From NCBI RefSeq assembly GCF_036850765.1, contig NC_089493.1:266464534-266528533 (forward strand): DNA of 64,000 bases, read 5' to 3'. Origin of the DNA: Saccopteryx bilineata (lineage: Eukaryota; Chordata; Mammalia; Chiroptera; Emballonuridae). The position numbers and the translations under genes were made by a program. Under the pieces are notes generated by a model that was given only the letters and a program-made list of their open reading frames with translations, was not told the origin of the DNA and ran no database searches. Position 1 is the stretch's first letter; every line of letters starts with the position of its first letter. Shown in pieces: positions 1 through 10,588 of this stretch.

Positions 1-290
1 GACCTGTTGTATGATTCTATATATAGAAACTATCCAGAGTAGGAAAATCTACAGAGACAGAAAGTAGATCAGTGTTTGCCAGGGGCTGAGGTGAGGGTGT
101 TCCTGCTTCTGGGTTACAGCATTTGACTGCTAATGGGTACAGGGTTTCTTTTGGGGGTGATGAAAATGTCCTACATTCGATTGTGCTGATGGTCACATAA
201 CTCTATGAATATACTAAAAAACTCTTCAATAGCACAATTTAAACTGATGAATCAATGGTATGTAAATTATCAATATATCTAGATAAAGCT
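1..290 (+). repeat. old LINE-1 3'-end fragment
   Basis: The sequence follows the 3' untranslated end of old mammalian L1M families: 'GACAGAAAGTAGATCAGTG', 'TTGCCAGGGGCTGAGG', 'CTAATGGGTACAGGGTTTC', then 'GGTATGTAAATTAT' before the end. It is diverged and non-coding. The family was recognised by eye and the subfamily is not determined. Confidence 0.75.
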
Positions 291-864
291 TTTAAGTGAA
301 AACCACTAGGGTGCTTGGGGCCTGCAGTGTGGTATGTGTGTCTGTGTGTGTATGTGTGTGGGTGTGTGTGCACCCCAGAGGGTGGGATGAAGCTGTTTTT
401 GAATGGAGAGTACTGTGAAGGGTTGGGAGGAGGGTGAGGCTCAGGGCTCCAGGCAGATGCACATGCATGTACACACACACACACACACACACATACCTAT
501 ACACATACAGATTCCTGAACCTCTTGTATAGAAACAGCAGCATGGCCCAAGGTGGGTCAGATGCTACAGGAATGGACCCTTTAAGGTAAGTGCCAAGTGA
601 CCATATTAAGGGGTGCCCTGTGACTACATTGCTCCAGGAAAGCTTCCCATAGAAGGTTGGGCAGAAGTTGATGGAGAAGGAGTTAGCTGGTGGAGGTGAC
701 AAGGTGTGTTGGGGAAGAATGTTGTCTGTGAGTCCAAGGAGCAAAGGGCCAAGAAAAGAGGGATTGAGAAAAGAATTCCCACAGCTGGGAGTTTAGCCTG
801 TTTTCTATCTCCTGCATACTTTCCAATCCCCAAGAAGTAGCCATCAGGTTTCTGTGTGAACATG
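291..864. other. no gene; TG/CA microsatellites
   Basis: An interrupted (TG)n tract lies at about 330-370 and a (CA)n tract at about 472-494. The short open frames across the tracts are low-complexity translations. I see no coding signal or recognisable repeat in the rest. Confidence 0.6.
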
Positions 865-866
865 TA

Positions 867-943
867 TACTGCTCACAAAAATTAGGGGACATTTTATTGC
901 TTCATATTCATTTTTAAATATCCCCTAATTTTTGTGAGCAGTA
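867..943. mobile_element. 77-bp mariner-type MITE
   Basis: Near-perfect terminal inverted repeats starting 'TACTGCTCACAAAAATTAGG' surround a core of only about 25 bp and are flanked by TA on both sides (865-866 and 944-945). This is the Tc1/mariner target signature. The element has no coding capacity. A type A SINE later inserted just beyond its right end. Confidence 0.85.
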
Positions 944-980
944 TATTTATTTTATTTATTTATTTTTTTTATTATTATTT

Positions 981-1359
981 TTTTTTCTGAAGCTGGAAAC
1001 GGGGAGAGACAGTCAGACAGACTCCCGCATGCGCCTGACTGGGATCCACCTGGCACGCCCACCAGGGGTGACACTCTGCCCACCAGGGGGCGATGCTCTG
1101 CCCCTCCGGGGTGTCACTCTGTTGCGACCAGAGCCACTCTAGCGCCTGGGGCAGAGGCCAAGGAGCCATCCCCAGTGCCCGGGCCATCTTTGCTCCAATG
1201 AAGCCTTGGCTGCGGGTGGGGAAGAGAGAGACAGAGAGGAAGGAGGGGGAGGGGTGGAGAAGCAAATGGGCGCTTCTCCTGTGTGCCCTGGCCAGGAATT
1301 GAACCCGGGTCCCCCGCACGCCAGGCTGACGCTCTACCGCTGAGCCAACCGGCCAGGGC
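981..1359 (-). repeat. SINE A, full length
   Basis: The tRNA-like head lies at the right end ('GCTCTACCGCTGAGCCAACC' read on the plus strand) and the tail 'CTGAAGCTGGAAACGGGG' at the left. The TSD is about 'AGTATATTTATTT', seen at 940 and 1360. Confidence 0.93.
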
Positions 1360-1443
1360 AGTATATTTATTTCTATGGGATAAATGCTTAGCAGTGCAAA
1401 TTCTGGTTGTTGCATGTTTTACTTTTTAAGAAACTGCCATAAT

Positions 1444-1770
1444 GGCCTGACCAGGCGGTGGCGCAGTGGATAGAGCGTCAGACTGGGATACCGAGGACCC
1501 AGGTTCGAGACCCCGAGGTCACCAGCTTGAGCGCGGACTCATCTGGTTTGAGCGAAGCTCACAAGCTTGGACCCAAGGTCCCTGGCTTGAGCAAGGGGTT
1601 ACTCGGTCTGCTGAAGGCCCGCGGTCAAGGCACAAATGAGAAAGCAATCAATGAACAACTAAAGTGTCACAATGCGCGATGAAAAACTAATGATTGATGC
1701 TCTCATCTCTCCATTCCTGTCTGTCCCTGTCTATCTCTCTCTCTGTCTCTGTAAAAAATAAAATTAAAGA
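1444..1770 (+). repeat. SINE B, full length
   Basis: The head is 'GCCTGACCAGGCGGTGGCGC' with B box 'GGTTCGAGACCCC', and the tail is 'GTCTCTGTAAAAAATAAAA'. It is little diverged and lies within the old L1. Confidence 0.93.
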
Positions 1771-2132
1771 ATAAAAAGGGCGAGAGGATACTTTAAAAAA
1801 AAGAAAGAAAGAAAGAAACTGCCCTAACGTTCTCCAGAGTTGCCCCCAGCAAGGCCTTCCCATTCACATACCCACCAGCAATGTGTGAGCCATCCAGGTT
1901 CTCTGCAATCTTACCAGCCCATGATGGTTTCACTATATTTTTTCATCGCTCTGCTATGTGTGTAGTGGCAATTCCTTGTGGTTTTAATTTGCAATTCCTT
2001 AGAGACTAATGATGGTAAACATCATTGCCTATGCTTATTTGCCATCTGTATATCTTCTTCATTGAAATGTCTCTTCATGTCTTTTGTCCATGCTCTAACT
2101 GGATTGCTTGCATTTTTTTTAAATGGGTTTAA

Positions 2133-2323
2133 AGATTTTATTTATTGATTTTAGAGAGGGAGGGAGAGAGAGTGAGAATGAAGGAGTGAGATCATAATTG
2201 CTTCACTTTAGTTGATCATTGATAGCTTCTAGTATGTGCCTTGACTGGGCAAGCCAGGGTTTCAAACCAGCGACCTCAGCATTCCAGGTCGATGCTCTAT
2301 TCACTGTGCCACCACGGGTCAGG
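2133..2323 (-). repeat. SINE C-like, diverged
   Basis: The head at the right reads 'CACTGTGCCACCACGGGTCAGG'. The left side is a 'GATTTTAGAGAGGGAGGGAG' purine tract. It includes a B-like 'AGTTGATCATTGATAGCTTC' segment, so it is an older intermediate form. Confidence 0.8.
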
Positions 2324-2475
2324 ATAACTGTTGAATTTTGAGAGTTCTTTATATATCTTAGATAGTACTATCTTTTGTAGAATAGTGTGGCTAGCAGATA
2401 ATCCCCCACTCTATAGCTTATCTTTTTATCCTCTTAACAGGCTCTTCCACAGATCATAAACTTATTTATTTATTT

Positions 2476-2512
2476 ATTTTTATTCATTTTAGAGAGGAGA
2501 GGAGAGGAGAGG

Positions 2513-2551
<39 letters not shown>

Positions 2552-2673
2552 GGGTAGAAGCTGGAAGCATCAACTCCCATATGTGCCTTGACCAGGCAAG
2601 CCCAGGGTTTCGAACTGGCGACCTCAGCATTTCCAGGTCGACGCTTTATCCACTGCACCACCACAGGTCAGGC
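2476..2673 (-). repeat. SINE C
   Basis: The head ends 'CCACCACAGGTCAGGC' at 2673, with a (GA)n tail at 2493-2550. The GA tract creates spurious Ser/Leu-rich open frames. Confidence 0.92.
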
Positions 2674-2737
2674 AGATCAAAAACTTTTTTATGTTGTACT
2701 TTATATGTTTACCTTTTATCCTGCGACTTTGCTGAAC

Positions 2738-2766
2738 TCTATTATTATTATTATTATTATTATTAT
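2738..2766. repeat. (ATT)n microsatellite
   Basis: About nine ATT units lie within the L1 remnant, just left of a SINE tail. Confidence 0.9.
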
Positions 2767-2785
2767 TTTAGATTTCTTTTTTTTT

Positions 2786-2815
2786 TAATTTTTTATTTAT
2801 TTATTCACTTTAGAG

Positions 2816-2850
<35 letters not shown>

Positions 2851-2974
2851 GGGGGGAGGAGCAGGAAGCATCAACTCCCATATGTGCCGTGACCAGGCAA
2901 GCCCAGGGTTTTGAACCGGCGACCTCAGCATTTCCAGGTCGACACTTTATCCACTGCACCACCACAGGTCAGGC
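2786..2974 (-). repeat. SINE C with 15-bp TSD
   Basis: A near-identical relative of the copy 300 bp upstream. The TSD 'TATTTTAGATTTCTT' is present on both sides (about 2762 and 2975), which shows a separate insertion rather than a local duplication. Confidence 0.93.
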
Positions 2975-3111
2975 TATTTTAGATTTCTTGATATTTTCTA
3001 CAGAGGCAGTCATGGTAACTCTTTTGGGGTAGGTCTGCCTATGACAAATCCTCTTAATTTTCCTTTTTCTGTGAATGTGTGTGTGTATGTGTGTGTGTGT
3101 GTATCCTCCCC

Positions 3112-3460
3112 CCCCCTGAAGTGAAAAGTGGGGAGGCAGAGACAGACTCCCGCATGCACCCTGACTGGGATCCACCTGGCATGCCCACCAGAGGGTGATG
3201 CTCTGATCATTTGAGGTGGTGCTCCGCTGCAATTGGAGCCATTCTAGTGCCTGAGGTAGAGGCCATGGAGCCACCCTCAGCACCCAGGCCAACTTTGCTC
3301 CAATGAAGCCTCCGCTGCGGGAGGAGAAGAGAGGCAGAGAGAAAGGAGAGGGGGAGGGGTGGAGAAGCAGATGGGTGCTTCTCCTGTGTGCCCTGGCTGG
3401 GAATCGAACCCGGGACTTCCACATGCCAGCAGATGCTCTACTGAGCCAACCAGCCAGGGC
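3112..3460 (-). repeat. SINE A
   Basis: The head at the right is '...CTGAGCCAACCAGCCAGGGC'. The left end 'CCTGAAGTGAAAAGTGGGG' is preceded by a (TG)n/(C)n tract at 3077-3117. It is diverged compared with the copies near 13 and 28 kb. Confidence 0.9.
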
Positions 3461-3550
3461 CTAGATATTTTCTTTTTTCTTTAAGAATATTTTCACTGAA
3501 TACAGGATTCTAGGTTCTTGTCTTTTAGCACTAGAAAAATATTGTGCCAT

Positions 3551-3690
3551 GCCTGACCTGTGGTGTCGCAGTGGGTAAAGCATTGACCTGGAACACTGAG
3601 GTTGCCGGTTCAAAAACCTTGGGCTTGCCTGGTCAAGGCACATATGGGAGTTAATGCTTCCTGCTCTCCCCTCCATAAATGAATAAAAAA
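3551..3690 (+). repeat. SINE C, shortened
   Basis: The head is 'GCCTGACCTGTGGTGTCGC' and the tail 'ATAAATGAATAAAAAAA' lacks most of the usual CT tract. The TSD is about 'TTGTGCCA' / 'ATGTGCCA'. Confidence 0.88.
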
Positions 3691-4276
3691 AATGTGCCAA
3701 TTCCTTCTGGCCTCCATGGTATCTCATGATAAATTTGCTGTCATTCTGATTGTTTTCCTTTGTAGGTATGATGTTATTTATCTCTGGTTGCTTAAAAAAA
3801 CCTTGTTTTCTCTCAGTCTTTTGTTTTCAGAAGTCTGGACATGATAGCTTGGTGTGCATTTCTTTGTGTTTAATCAGTTTGAGATTTGCTTAGCTTCTTG
3901 CATCTGTAGGTTTATGTCTCTTGTCAAATTTGGGGAGTTTTCAGCTATTATTTAGTCAAGTACTTTTCTAGCTCTCCCCTTTTTATCTTCTCCTTCTGGG
4001 ACTCTGATGACACAAATGTTAGGTGTTTGTAATAGTTCTGAAGTTACCTGAGGCTCTCTGTTCACTTTTTTTTCCAGCTTATTTTCTCTCTGTTGTTCAG
4101 ATTGGGTAATTTCTATTGTTCTGTCTTCCAGCTCACTCATTTTTTCCCTCTGTCTCCTTCCTTCTGCTCTTGAGCTCATCTGCTGAAAATTTTATTTCAG
4201 TTATTGTATTTTTTCAGTTCTAAACTTTCCTTTGGCTCTGCTTTACATCTTTTATTATTATTAAATGGTTTTTTTA

Positions 4277-4296
4277 ATATTTTATTTATTGATTTT

Positions 4297-4329
<33 letters not shown>

Positions 4330-4450
4330 GGGAGGAGCAGGAAGCATCAACTCCCATATGTGCCTTGACCAGGCAAGCCCAGGGTTTCGAACTGGCGACC
4401 TCAGTGTTCCAGGTCGATGCTTTATCCCACTGTGCCACCACAGGTCAGGG
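4277..4450 (-). repeat. SINE C
   Basis: The head reads 'TGCCACCACAGGTCAGGG' at the right, with a (GA)n tract at 4300-4326. Confidence 0.92.
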
Positions 4451-4594
4451 CTCTTTTATTATTATTGCTGAACTTTTCTGTTTCTCATTTGTTTCAAGTG
4501 CATTTATAATTACTCTTGTAATCATTTTTATCACAATTGGTTTAAAATTATCTTTGGCAGAAAAATAAATAAAATAAAATAAAATAGTATATTT

Positions 4595-4747
4595 TTAAAA
4601 TTTTTATTGATTTTAGTGAGAGAAGAAGGGAGAGAGAAAAAGACAAGAACATAGATCTGTCCCTGTATGTGCCCTGACTGGGGATCAAACCGACAACCTA
4701 TGTGCTTCAGGATGGTGCTCTGACCAACCAAGCTATCCAGCCAGGGC
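4595..4747 (-). repeat. SINE D
   Basis: The head at the right is 'AACCAAGCTATCCAGCCAGG' and the left end is 'TTTTTATTGATTTTAGTGAG'. An (AAAAT)n tract lies immediately left at 4563-4588. Confidence 0.85.
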
Positions 4748-4927
4748 TAAAATAAAATCATTTTTGTTTAGCAATTTTATTATCTCTGTCATCTTGGTGT
4801 TGGCACCTATTTTCATTCAGTTTGAGATTTTCCTGGTTCTTAGTATGATGAGTGATTTTCAGTTGAATCCTAGACATTGTTGACTTATGTTCCAAGAGTC
4901 TGGATCATATATAAACATTCTGTTCTA

Positions 4928-5289
4928 TTTTTTTTTCTGAAGTTGGAAACAGGGAGACAGTCAGACAGACCCCCGCATGTGCCCGACCAGGATACACCCG
5001 GCATGCCCACCAGGGGGAGATGCTCTGCTCATCTGGGGGGTCGCTCTGTTGCAACCAGAGCCATTCTAGCACCTAAGGCAGAGGCCATAGAACCATCTTC
5101 AGCACCCAGGCCATCTTTGCTCCAATGGAGCCTTGGCTGCAGGAGGGGAAGAGAGAGACAGAGAGGATGAAGAGGGGAAGGGGTAGAGAAACAGATGGGC
5201 ACTTCTCCTGTGTGCCCTGGCTGGGAATCGAACTTGAGACTCCTGCACGCCAGGCCAAAGCTCTACCACTGAGCCAGCCGGCCAGGGCC
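4928..5289 (-). repeat. SINE A with TSD
   Basis: Full length. 'CTGTTCTATTTT' occurs on both sides (about 4919 and 5294), interrupting the old L1. Confidence 0.93.
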
Positions 5290-5748
5290 CAATCTGTTCT
5301 ATTTTGACACTACAGGAGAAGGGCTAGGGACTTTCTTATATAGCCAGATAGAAGTTCAGGTTCCTCATTTGGTCTTGATGGACACCTGGAGCAAGGGAAG
5401 AAGGTGGCTCCTTTGTCATTCTAAACAGGGATGGGAACTTCAACCCTCTAAGTGATTTCCACTGATTGCACATTTGTATGGCTTCCTCTGACAGCAATGC
5501 AGTAGAAGTGGGTGCGGTGCCTTTTTACTACTTGGTGGGTGTGGAAGGCTAGACTTCCCACATGGTCTCCACTGACATGGTGAGGATGGGGGTTTTATGT
5601 GGGTGTTGGTGTGCTTTGTTACATCCTCTTGAGGGTGAAAGTCTACGCTCCCCACCTGGCCTTTGCAGTGTGGGTGGGGTGGGGCCACAGTTTTTTTTTC
5701 TCTGGTGTTTGGCTAGAGTACACTGGTTATTTAAAAATTTTCTGTCTT

Positions 5749-6080
5749 GACTGACCAGGGAGTGGCGCAGTGGATAGAGTGTCAGACTGGGATGTGGAGG
5801 ACCCAGGTTCGAGACCTCGAGCTAGCCAGCTTGAGCGCGGGTTCATCTAGTTTGAGCAAAGCTCACCAGCTTGGACCTAAGGTCGCTGGTTCGAGCAAGG
5901 GGTTACTTGGTCTGCTGAAGCCTCACAGTCGAGGCACATATGAGAAAGCAATCAATGAACAACTAAAGTGTCACAACGAAAAACTGATGATTGATGCTTC
6001 TCATCTCTCGCCCTTCCTGTCTGTCTGTCCCTGTCTATCCCTCTCTCTGACTCTCTCTCTGTCTCTGTAAAAAAAAAAAA
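5749..6080 (+). repeat. SINE B with TSD
   Basis: The head is 'GACTGACCAGGGAGTGGCGC'. The TSD is about 'ATTTTCTGTCTT' / 'AAATTCTGTCTT'. It lies just left of the hAT element at 6125. Confidence 0.92.
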
Positions 6081-6124
6081 TTCTGTCTTTTTAGGCTGCC
6101 CCTTTCTTGATTCATTGACTAGGG

Positions 6125-6826
6125 CAGTGGTAGTCAACCTGGTCCCTACCGCCCAATAGTGGGCGTTCCAGCGTTCATGGTGGGCCGTAGCGGAGCAACC
6201 AAAGTATAAATAAAAAGATAGATTTAACTATAGTAAGTTGTTTCATAAAGATTTATTCTGGCCTGACCAGGTGGTAGCGCAGTGGATAGAGCGTCAGACT
6301 GGGATGCCAAGGACCCAGGTTTGAGACCCCGAGGTCGCCAGATTGAGCGTGGGCTCATTTGGTTTGAGCAAAGCTCACCAGCTTAGACCCAAGGTCGCTG
6401 GCTTAAGCAAGGGGTCACTCAGTCTGCTGAAGGCCTGCAGTCAAGGCACATATGAGAAAGCAATCAATGAACAACTAAGGTGTCGCAATGCACAACGAGA
6501 AACTAATGATTGATGCTTCTCATCTCTCCATTCCTGTCTGTCTATCCCTCTCTGTGACTCTCTCTCTGTCTCTGTAAAAAAAAAAAAAAAATTAAAAAAG
6601 ATTTATTCTACCAAACTTAGGGAAAATCTGATATAAAGTACTTGGTAAGTAATTATTATTATATGCTTTAACTTGCTGTAACTCTGCTTTATAAATTTTA
6701 TAAAGTAAAGTTACTTCCCTACTTTATAAATCACCATTACTATGGAACTGGTGGGCGATTAGAAAGTTTTACTACTAACAGAGATACAAAAGTGGGCGGT
6801 AGGTATAAAAAGGTTGACTACCCCTG
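6125..6826. mobile_element. non-autonomous hAT transposon, split by a SINE
   Basis: The left terminus 'CAGTGGTAGTCAACCTGGTC' and right terminus 'AGGTTGACTACCCCTG' are inverted repeats, and the subterminal CCTACCGCCC / GGGCGGTAGG also pair. Both sides carry the identical 8-bp TSD 'GACTAGGG' (6117-6124 and 6827-6834), the hAT hallmark. Without the SINE at 6261-6594 the element is about 370 bp. It has no transposase, so it must have moved in trans. Confidence 0.92.
6261..6594 (+). repeat. SINE B inserted in hAT
   Basis: The head is 'GCCTGACCAGGTGGTAGCGC'. The TSD 'AAAGATTTATTCT' occurs on both sides inside the hAT element, so the SINE is younger than the hAT insertion. Confidence 0.94.
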
Positions 6827-6927
6827 GACTAGGGAAAACATATTTTTGTTGGGACTTTTTCTGTCTGTGCCTATTGGTGTCTCTCACTTGCCTGCTGATG
6901 TGTGAGGGAAAATAAAACCCAGGGCAC

Positions 6928-7055
6928 TCCCTGGCCAGATAGCTTAGTTAGTTAGACAGTCGTCTTGATATACAAAGTGTGTAGGCTCCATCCCTGGGCA
7001 GGGCACATATAGGAACACAGAGTGATGTTTCTCTAAAAATCAATGAGAGAAGGAA
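6928..7055 (+). repeat. SINE D
   Basis: The head is 'CCCTGGCCAGATAGCTTAGT' and the 3' part is 'CTCTAAAAATCAATGAGAG'. It is diverged. Confidence 0.82.
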
Positions 7056-7060
7056 AGAAG

Positions 7061-7443
7061 GCCCTGACTGGTTGGCTCAGTGGTAGAGCATTGGCCTGGC
7101 GTGCAGGAGTCCCAGGTTTGATTTCAGGCCAGGGCACACAGGAGAAGCGCCTATCTGCTTCTCCACCCCTTCCCCTCTCCTTCCTCTCTGTCTCTCTCTT
7201 CCCCTCCCGCAGCCAAGGCTCCATTAGAGCAAAGTTGGCCTGGGCACTGAGGATGGCTCTGTGGCCTCTGCCTCAGGTGCTAGAATGGCTCTGGATGCAA
7301 CAGAGCAACGCCCAGATGGGCAGAGCATCACCCTCTGGTGGGCATGCCGGGTGGATCCTGGTTGGGCGCATGCGGGAGTCTGTCTGACTGCGTCCCCATT
7401 TCCAACTTCAGAAAAATACAAAAAAAAAAAAAAAAAAAAAAAA
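7061..7443 (+). repeat. SINE A, full length
   Basis: The head is 'GCCCTGACTGGTTGGCTCAG' and it ends 'CTTCAGAAAAATACAAAA' with a long poly(A). A (GA)n tract follows to about 7482. Confidence 0.93.
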
Positions 7444-7447
7444 GAAA

Positions 7448-7478
<31 letters not shown>

Positions 7479-7482
7479 AAGA

Positions 7483-8570
7483 TAACCATCCAGGGAGTTT
7501 CCCATGAGCCATGAAGAGCCTGAAGACAGCCAAGGTGACAACAATGAGAGTGTCACTTGTCCTTGGGTCTGGCGATCCTTAGCTGGTCTATTTCTCTTTA
7601 CTTTCAATCTTTTCTTGTTTGTTTTCTCTATAAAGTCCATGGGTTTCTGTTGTACCTGGCAGAAAGAATAGGGAAATATATGTCTACTCTATTTTCTTGG
7701 AAGTGGAAGTCCCCCACCCACTGCCTTTTACTTGGCTCCTTGTATGCATTTTCATTTCCCATCTGGCTCCTGCAACCAGTTGAGTTTGAGATGCCTGCCT
7801 TTGCCTTTGTATTTCAATGTTCTGGTCCTCGGTTCCCTACTAGCAACCAAACCGAGAAACAGGAAAAGAAAGAAACTCAAGGGAACTTCATTTGGGATGG
7901 GCTGGGCCTGGGGGAACAGCAGGGGAGAGAGGAATGTGAGACCTTGGTCCCCTCCCCTCCGGGGTCTTGTGTCCTCACCTCTCACTAAACCTCCCTCCTA
8001 GGGAATGGAGAGTCATAGACTCTGTTGACTTCTCAGTTTATTTAAACCCTGAGGATCTTATCATATCTTCACCAAATAGCATGACGTTAAACAAAGCAGC
8101 TTTTGAGGCCCAAGAGAAAGAAGTTGATTTAAGATAGGGCTCTATCAGAGGTTACTCAACCCTTAGTGCCTCCTGCCTTATCGCTGGCAGAGGCCATGTT
8201 CTGCTGTTAGGGCAGTCCCATGGCACTGTGTGCCCTGACTCTGAGCTCCCACTCAAAGGAACATCTTGTTATTGGAGGGGCTCGAATAGCCTATTAACTG
8301 TCTTGTGGGTGCTTTCTTTTCCAGCCAGCCCAGTGCCTGCTCAATAGGCTTAGACCGTAGCAGCCACTATGGCAGGTAAGGAGGCCATGGAAGGTTTTCT
8401 TTCTTCTAGGGTGACCTGAGTGCCCACTGGCAGCAAAATAACACCAATCCGGAATCCAATACAGTACCTCTTTTCCTTAGGGACCAGCCAGGCTAATGTG
8501 ACCCCATCACTCCAGACTCTGTTGTAAGGTCATCAGCAATTTATCTATACCTCAAAAGATGCTTATTTGG
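7483..8570. other. intergenic, no gene recognised
   Basis: Mostly single-copy-looking sequence. The longest open frame (143 codons, 7557-7988, plus) shows no domain, no convincing start context and no splice structure. I treat it as chance. Confidence 0.5.
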
Positions 8571-8850
8571 GCCCTAGCCTGTTGGCCCAGTGGATAGAGC
8601 ATCCATTTGGCGTGAGGATGTATCAGGTTCTATTCCTGGTCAGGGCACACATGAGAAGCAACTATCTACTTCTCTTCCCCTCCCTCTCCCCCAGTGGCTT
8701 GATTGGTCTGAGTGTCTGCCCCAGTGCTGAGGATAGCTCAGTTGGTTCAAGCGTCAGCCCCAGACAGGGGTTGCCAGGTGGATCCCTGGGGGGGGGGGGT
8801 GCATGCGGGATTCTCAATATCTCCCCTCCTGTCACTTAAAAAAAAAGAAA
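8571..8850 (+). repeat. SINE, older A relative
   Basis: The head is 'GCCCTAGCCTGTTGGCCCAG', followed by 'GAGGATAGCTCAGTTGGTTC', a second tRNA-like box arrangement, and a poly(G) run at 8789-8799. It shares this internal layout with the copy at 43012. Confidence 0.85.
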
Positions 8851-8863
8851 AGAAAAAAGCAAA

Positions 8864-9210
8864 CTTGACCAGGTGGTGGTACAATGGATAGAACATCGGC
8901 CTGGGATGCTGAGGACCCAGGTTCCAAACCCCGAGGTCACCGGCTTGAACACAGGCTCATCCAGCTTGAGCATGAGCTCACCAGCTTGAGTGCAGGGTCC
9001 TCTACTTGAGCATGAGATCATAGACATGACCCCATGGTCTCTGGCTTGAGCAAGGGTTCACTGGCTTGGCTGGAGCCCCTCGGTTGAAGCACGTATGAGT
9101 AAGCAATCAATGAACAACTTAAGTGCTGCAACTATGAATTGATGCTTCTCATCTTTCTCCCTTCCTGTCTGTCTGTCCCTTTCTCTCTTTCTCTCTCTCT
9201 CTTTCAAAAA
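8864..9210 (+). repeat. SINE B, long variant
   Basis: The head is 'CTTGACCAGGTGGTGGTACA'. It has extra internal 'AGCTTGAGCATGAGCTCACC' repeats. A TSD-like pair, 'AGATGCTTATTTG' at about 8557 and 'AGATACTTACTTG' at about 9211, brackets this SINE together with the previous one. Confidence 0.85.
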
Positions 9211-9420
9211 AGATACTTACTTGCATATGATGCTATTGCTAGTACCACCATTCATGAACTTGTTAATGCTTCATATGCTGTTCTGGTGAATATTGCAGTA
9301 TTGCTTCAGATCTAGAAGCTGCCTTACAGAAAGAGAAGTATGGGGTGACAGCCTGCTCTTACCATGAACCTCACCATCGAAAAGCATCTGGCCTTGCAGG
9401 ATAATGAAATGGCCTTTTTT
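9211..9420. other. short unassigned stretch
   Basis: There is no recognisable repeat. A broken frame is faintly protein-like, but I could not match it to a gene, and it may be a pseudogene scrap. Confidence 0.3.
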
Positions 9421-9757
9421 TTTTTGTTTTAACAGAGACAGAGAGAGAGAGAGTCAGAGAAAGAGGGATAGACAGGGACAAACAGACAAGAATTGAGAGA
9501 GATGAGAAGCATCAATCATCAGTTTCTCGTTGTGGCACTTTAGTTGTTCATTGATTGCTTTCTCATATGTGCCTTGACCGCGGGCCTTCAGCAGACTGAG
9601 TAACCCTTTGCTCGAGCCAGCGGCCTTGGGTCCAAGCTGGTGAGCTTTGCTCAAGCCAGATGAGCCCGCACTCAAGCTGGCGACCTCGGGGTCTCGAACT
9701 TGGGTCCTCTGCATCCCAGTCTGACGCTCTATCCACTGCACCACCGCCTGGTCAGGC
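9421..9757 (-). repeat. SINE B with TSD
   Basis: Full length. 'GAAATGGCCTTTT' occurs at about 9405 and 9760. The 122-codon antisense frame here is SINE sequence. Confidence 0.94.
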
Positions 9758-10552
9758 TGAAATGGCCTTTTGACGATAAAGCTGACTCCACCTGGAGACA
9801 GTAGTGTGGGAGTTCCTGCCATCTAGCACAGGCTTGTTATGCCTTGTGCTCTTTCTCCTGTAGGCAGAACACAGAGTTCCTTCACCCCGCTTCTGCTAAA
9901 GAAGGTTCAGTAACTGTACCAGATTTCCCTCCTACCCCCTCTCACTCATCAAAAGGAGGAAGACTTTCTTGCTGAGGGAAAGACTATGCAGATATACATA
10001 ATAGAATGTTTAGATGAGCAGGAAAGCAACAGAGCTCTTTAAGCAGGGATAGATTCTAGAGAGGTTTTGTGGGCAACTTCTTCTAGAAGATCTGCTTCGC
10101 ACCAGTTATGGGGTGTGAGTTGAGAAGAGAGAAGAGGAAAGGAGGCTCTCATCTGTGTTGCAGTAGACCACATATTTTGAAACCTTTGACATCCTTCAAA
10201 AGACAAGGATAAGGGGGGTTCCGGTTCCTACGCCTTTCCAGAACATGCTTTGGGAACATGACTGGGCTGTGTTAGGTCTCTAGGATCTTGGTGTTATCTG
10301 TGGATTCAGGAATTGATAAACATTCACAGAAGACACTCCCTCTCACCTCCCACCCCCAGTGACAGGACTCCCAAGGGCTGGGAGGCCCAGGAATGAAGGC
10401 AAAGTCACCTGTGCGGGAGGAGAGTGTAGGCCCAGTGAAGAGGCTATCAATGCTGAAGTGTGGAGGGAAGGAAGGAAGGCAGAGCTGGAATCATGGTAGA
10501 AACCAAGATGACAGTCCACCTTCTTGCTGCTAGACTGTAAAATTGCCCCATT
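9758..10552. other. intergenic, nothing recognised
   Basis: I found neither an open frame of note nor an identifiable repeat. Confidence 0.5.
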
Positions 10553-10556
10553 CCTT

Positions 10557-10557
10557 T

Positions 10558-10588
<31 letters not shown>

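Larger units (their letters stand above)
1360..2760 (-). repeat. old LINE-1 ORF2 remnant, broken by SINEs
   Basis: Segments at 1360-1443, 1800-2130, 2324-2470 and 2675-2780 read on the minus strand as the 3' half of L1 ORF2. Plus-strand landmarks are 'CCCACCAGCAATGTGTGAG', 'GTCTTTTGTCCATGCTC', 'GAGTTCTTTATATATCTTAG' and 'TATCCTGCGACTTTGCTGAA'. The same landmarks occur in the young L1 at 59-60.3 kb. It is decayed and has no open frame. Confidence 0.8.
2975..5748 (-). repeat. old LINE-1/HAL1-like ORF1 region, broken by SINEs
   Basis: Segments at 2975-3111, 3461-3550, 3690-4275, 4451-4594, 4748-4925 and 5290-5748 carry L1 ORF1-region landmarks on the minus strand. Plus-strand examples are 'CTATGACAAATCCTCTTAAT', 'GGATTCTAGGTTCTTG' and 'CTGTCTTCCAGCTCACTCA'. 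The last is the antisense of the coiled-coil region and yields a 75-residue fragment (3952-4179). The gap between the ORF2 part ending near 2760 and ORF1 starting at 2975 omits the endonuclease region, so this is either an internally deleted L1 or a separate HAL1 insertion. Confidence 0.65.

Noticed and set aside
1093..1302. Many 60-190-codon frames with 'GASPVCPG', 'RPGRLHWSK' or 'AQWIERQTGM' type sequence
   Set aside because: They recur at every SINE A, B or C copy on both strands and stop at SINE borders. They are translations of repeats, not genes.
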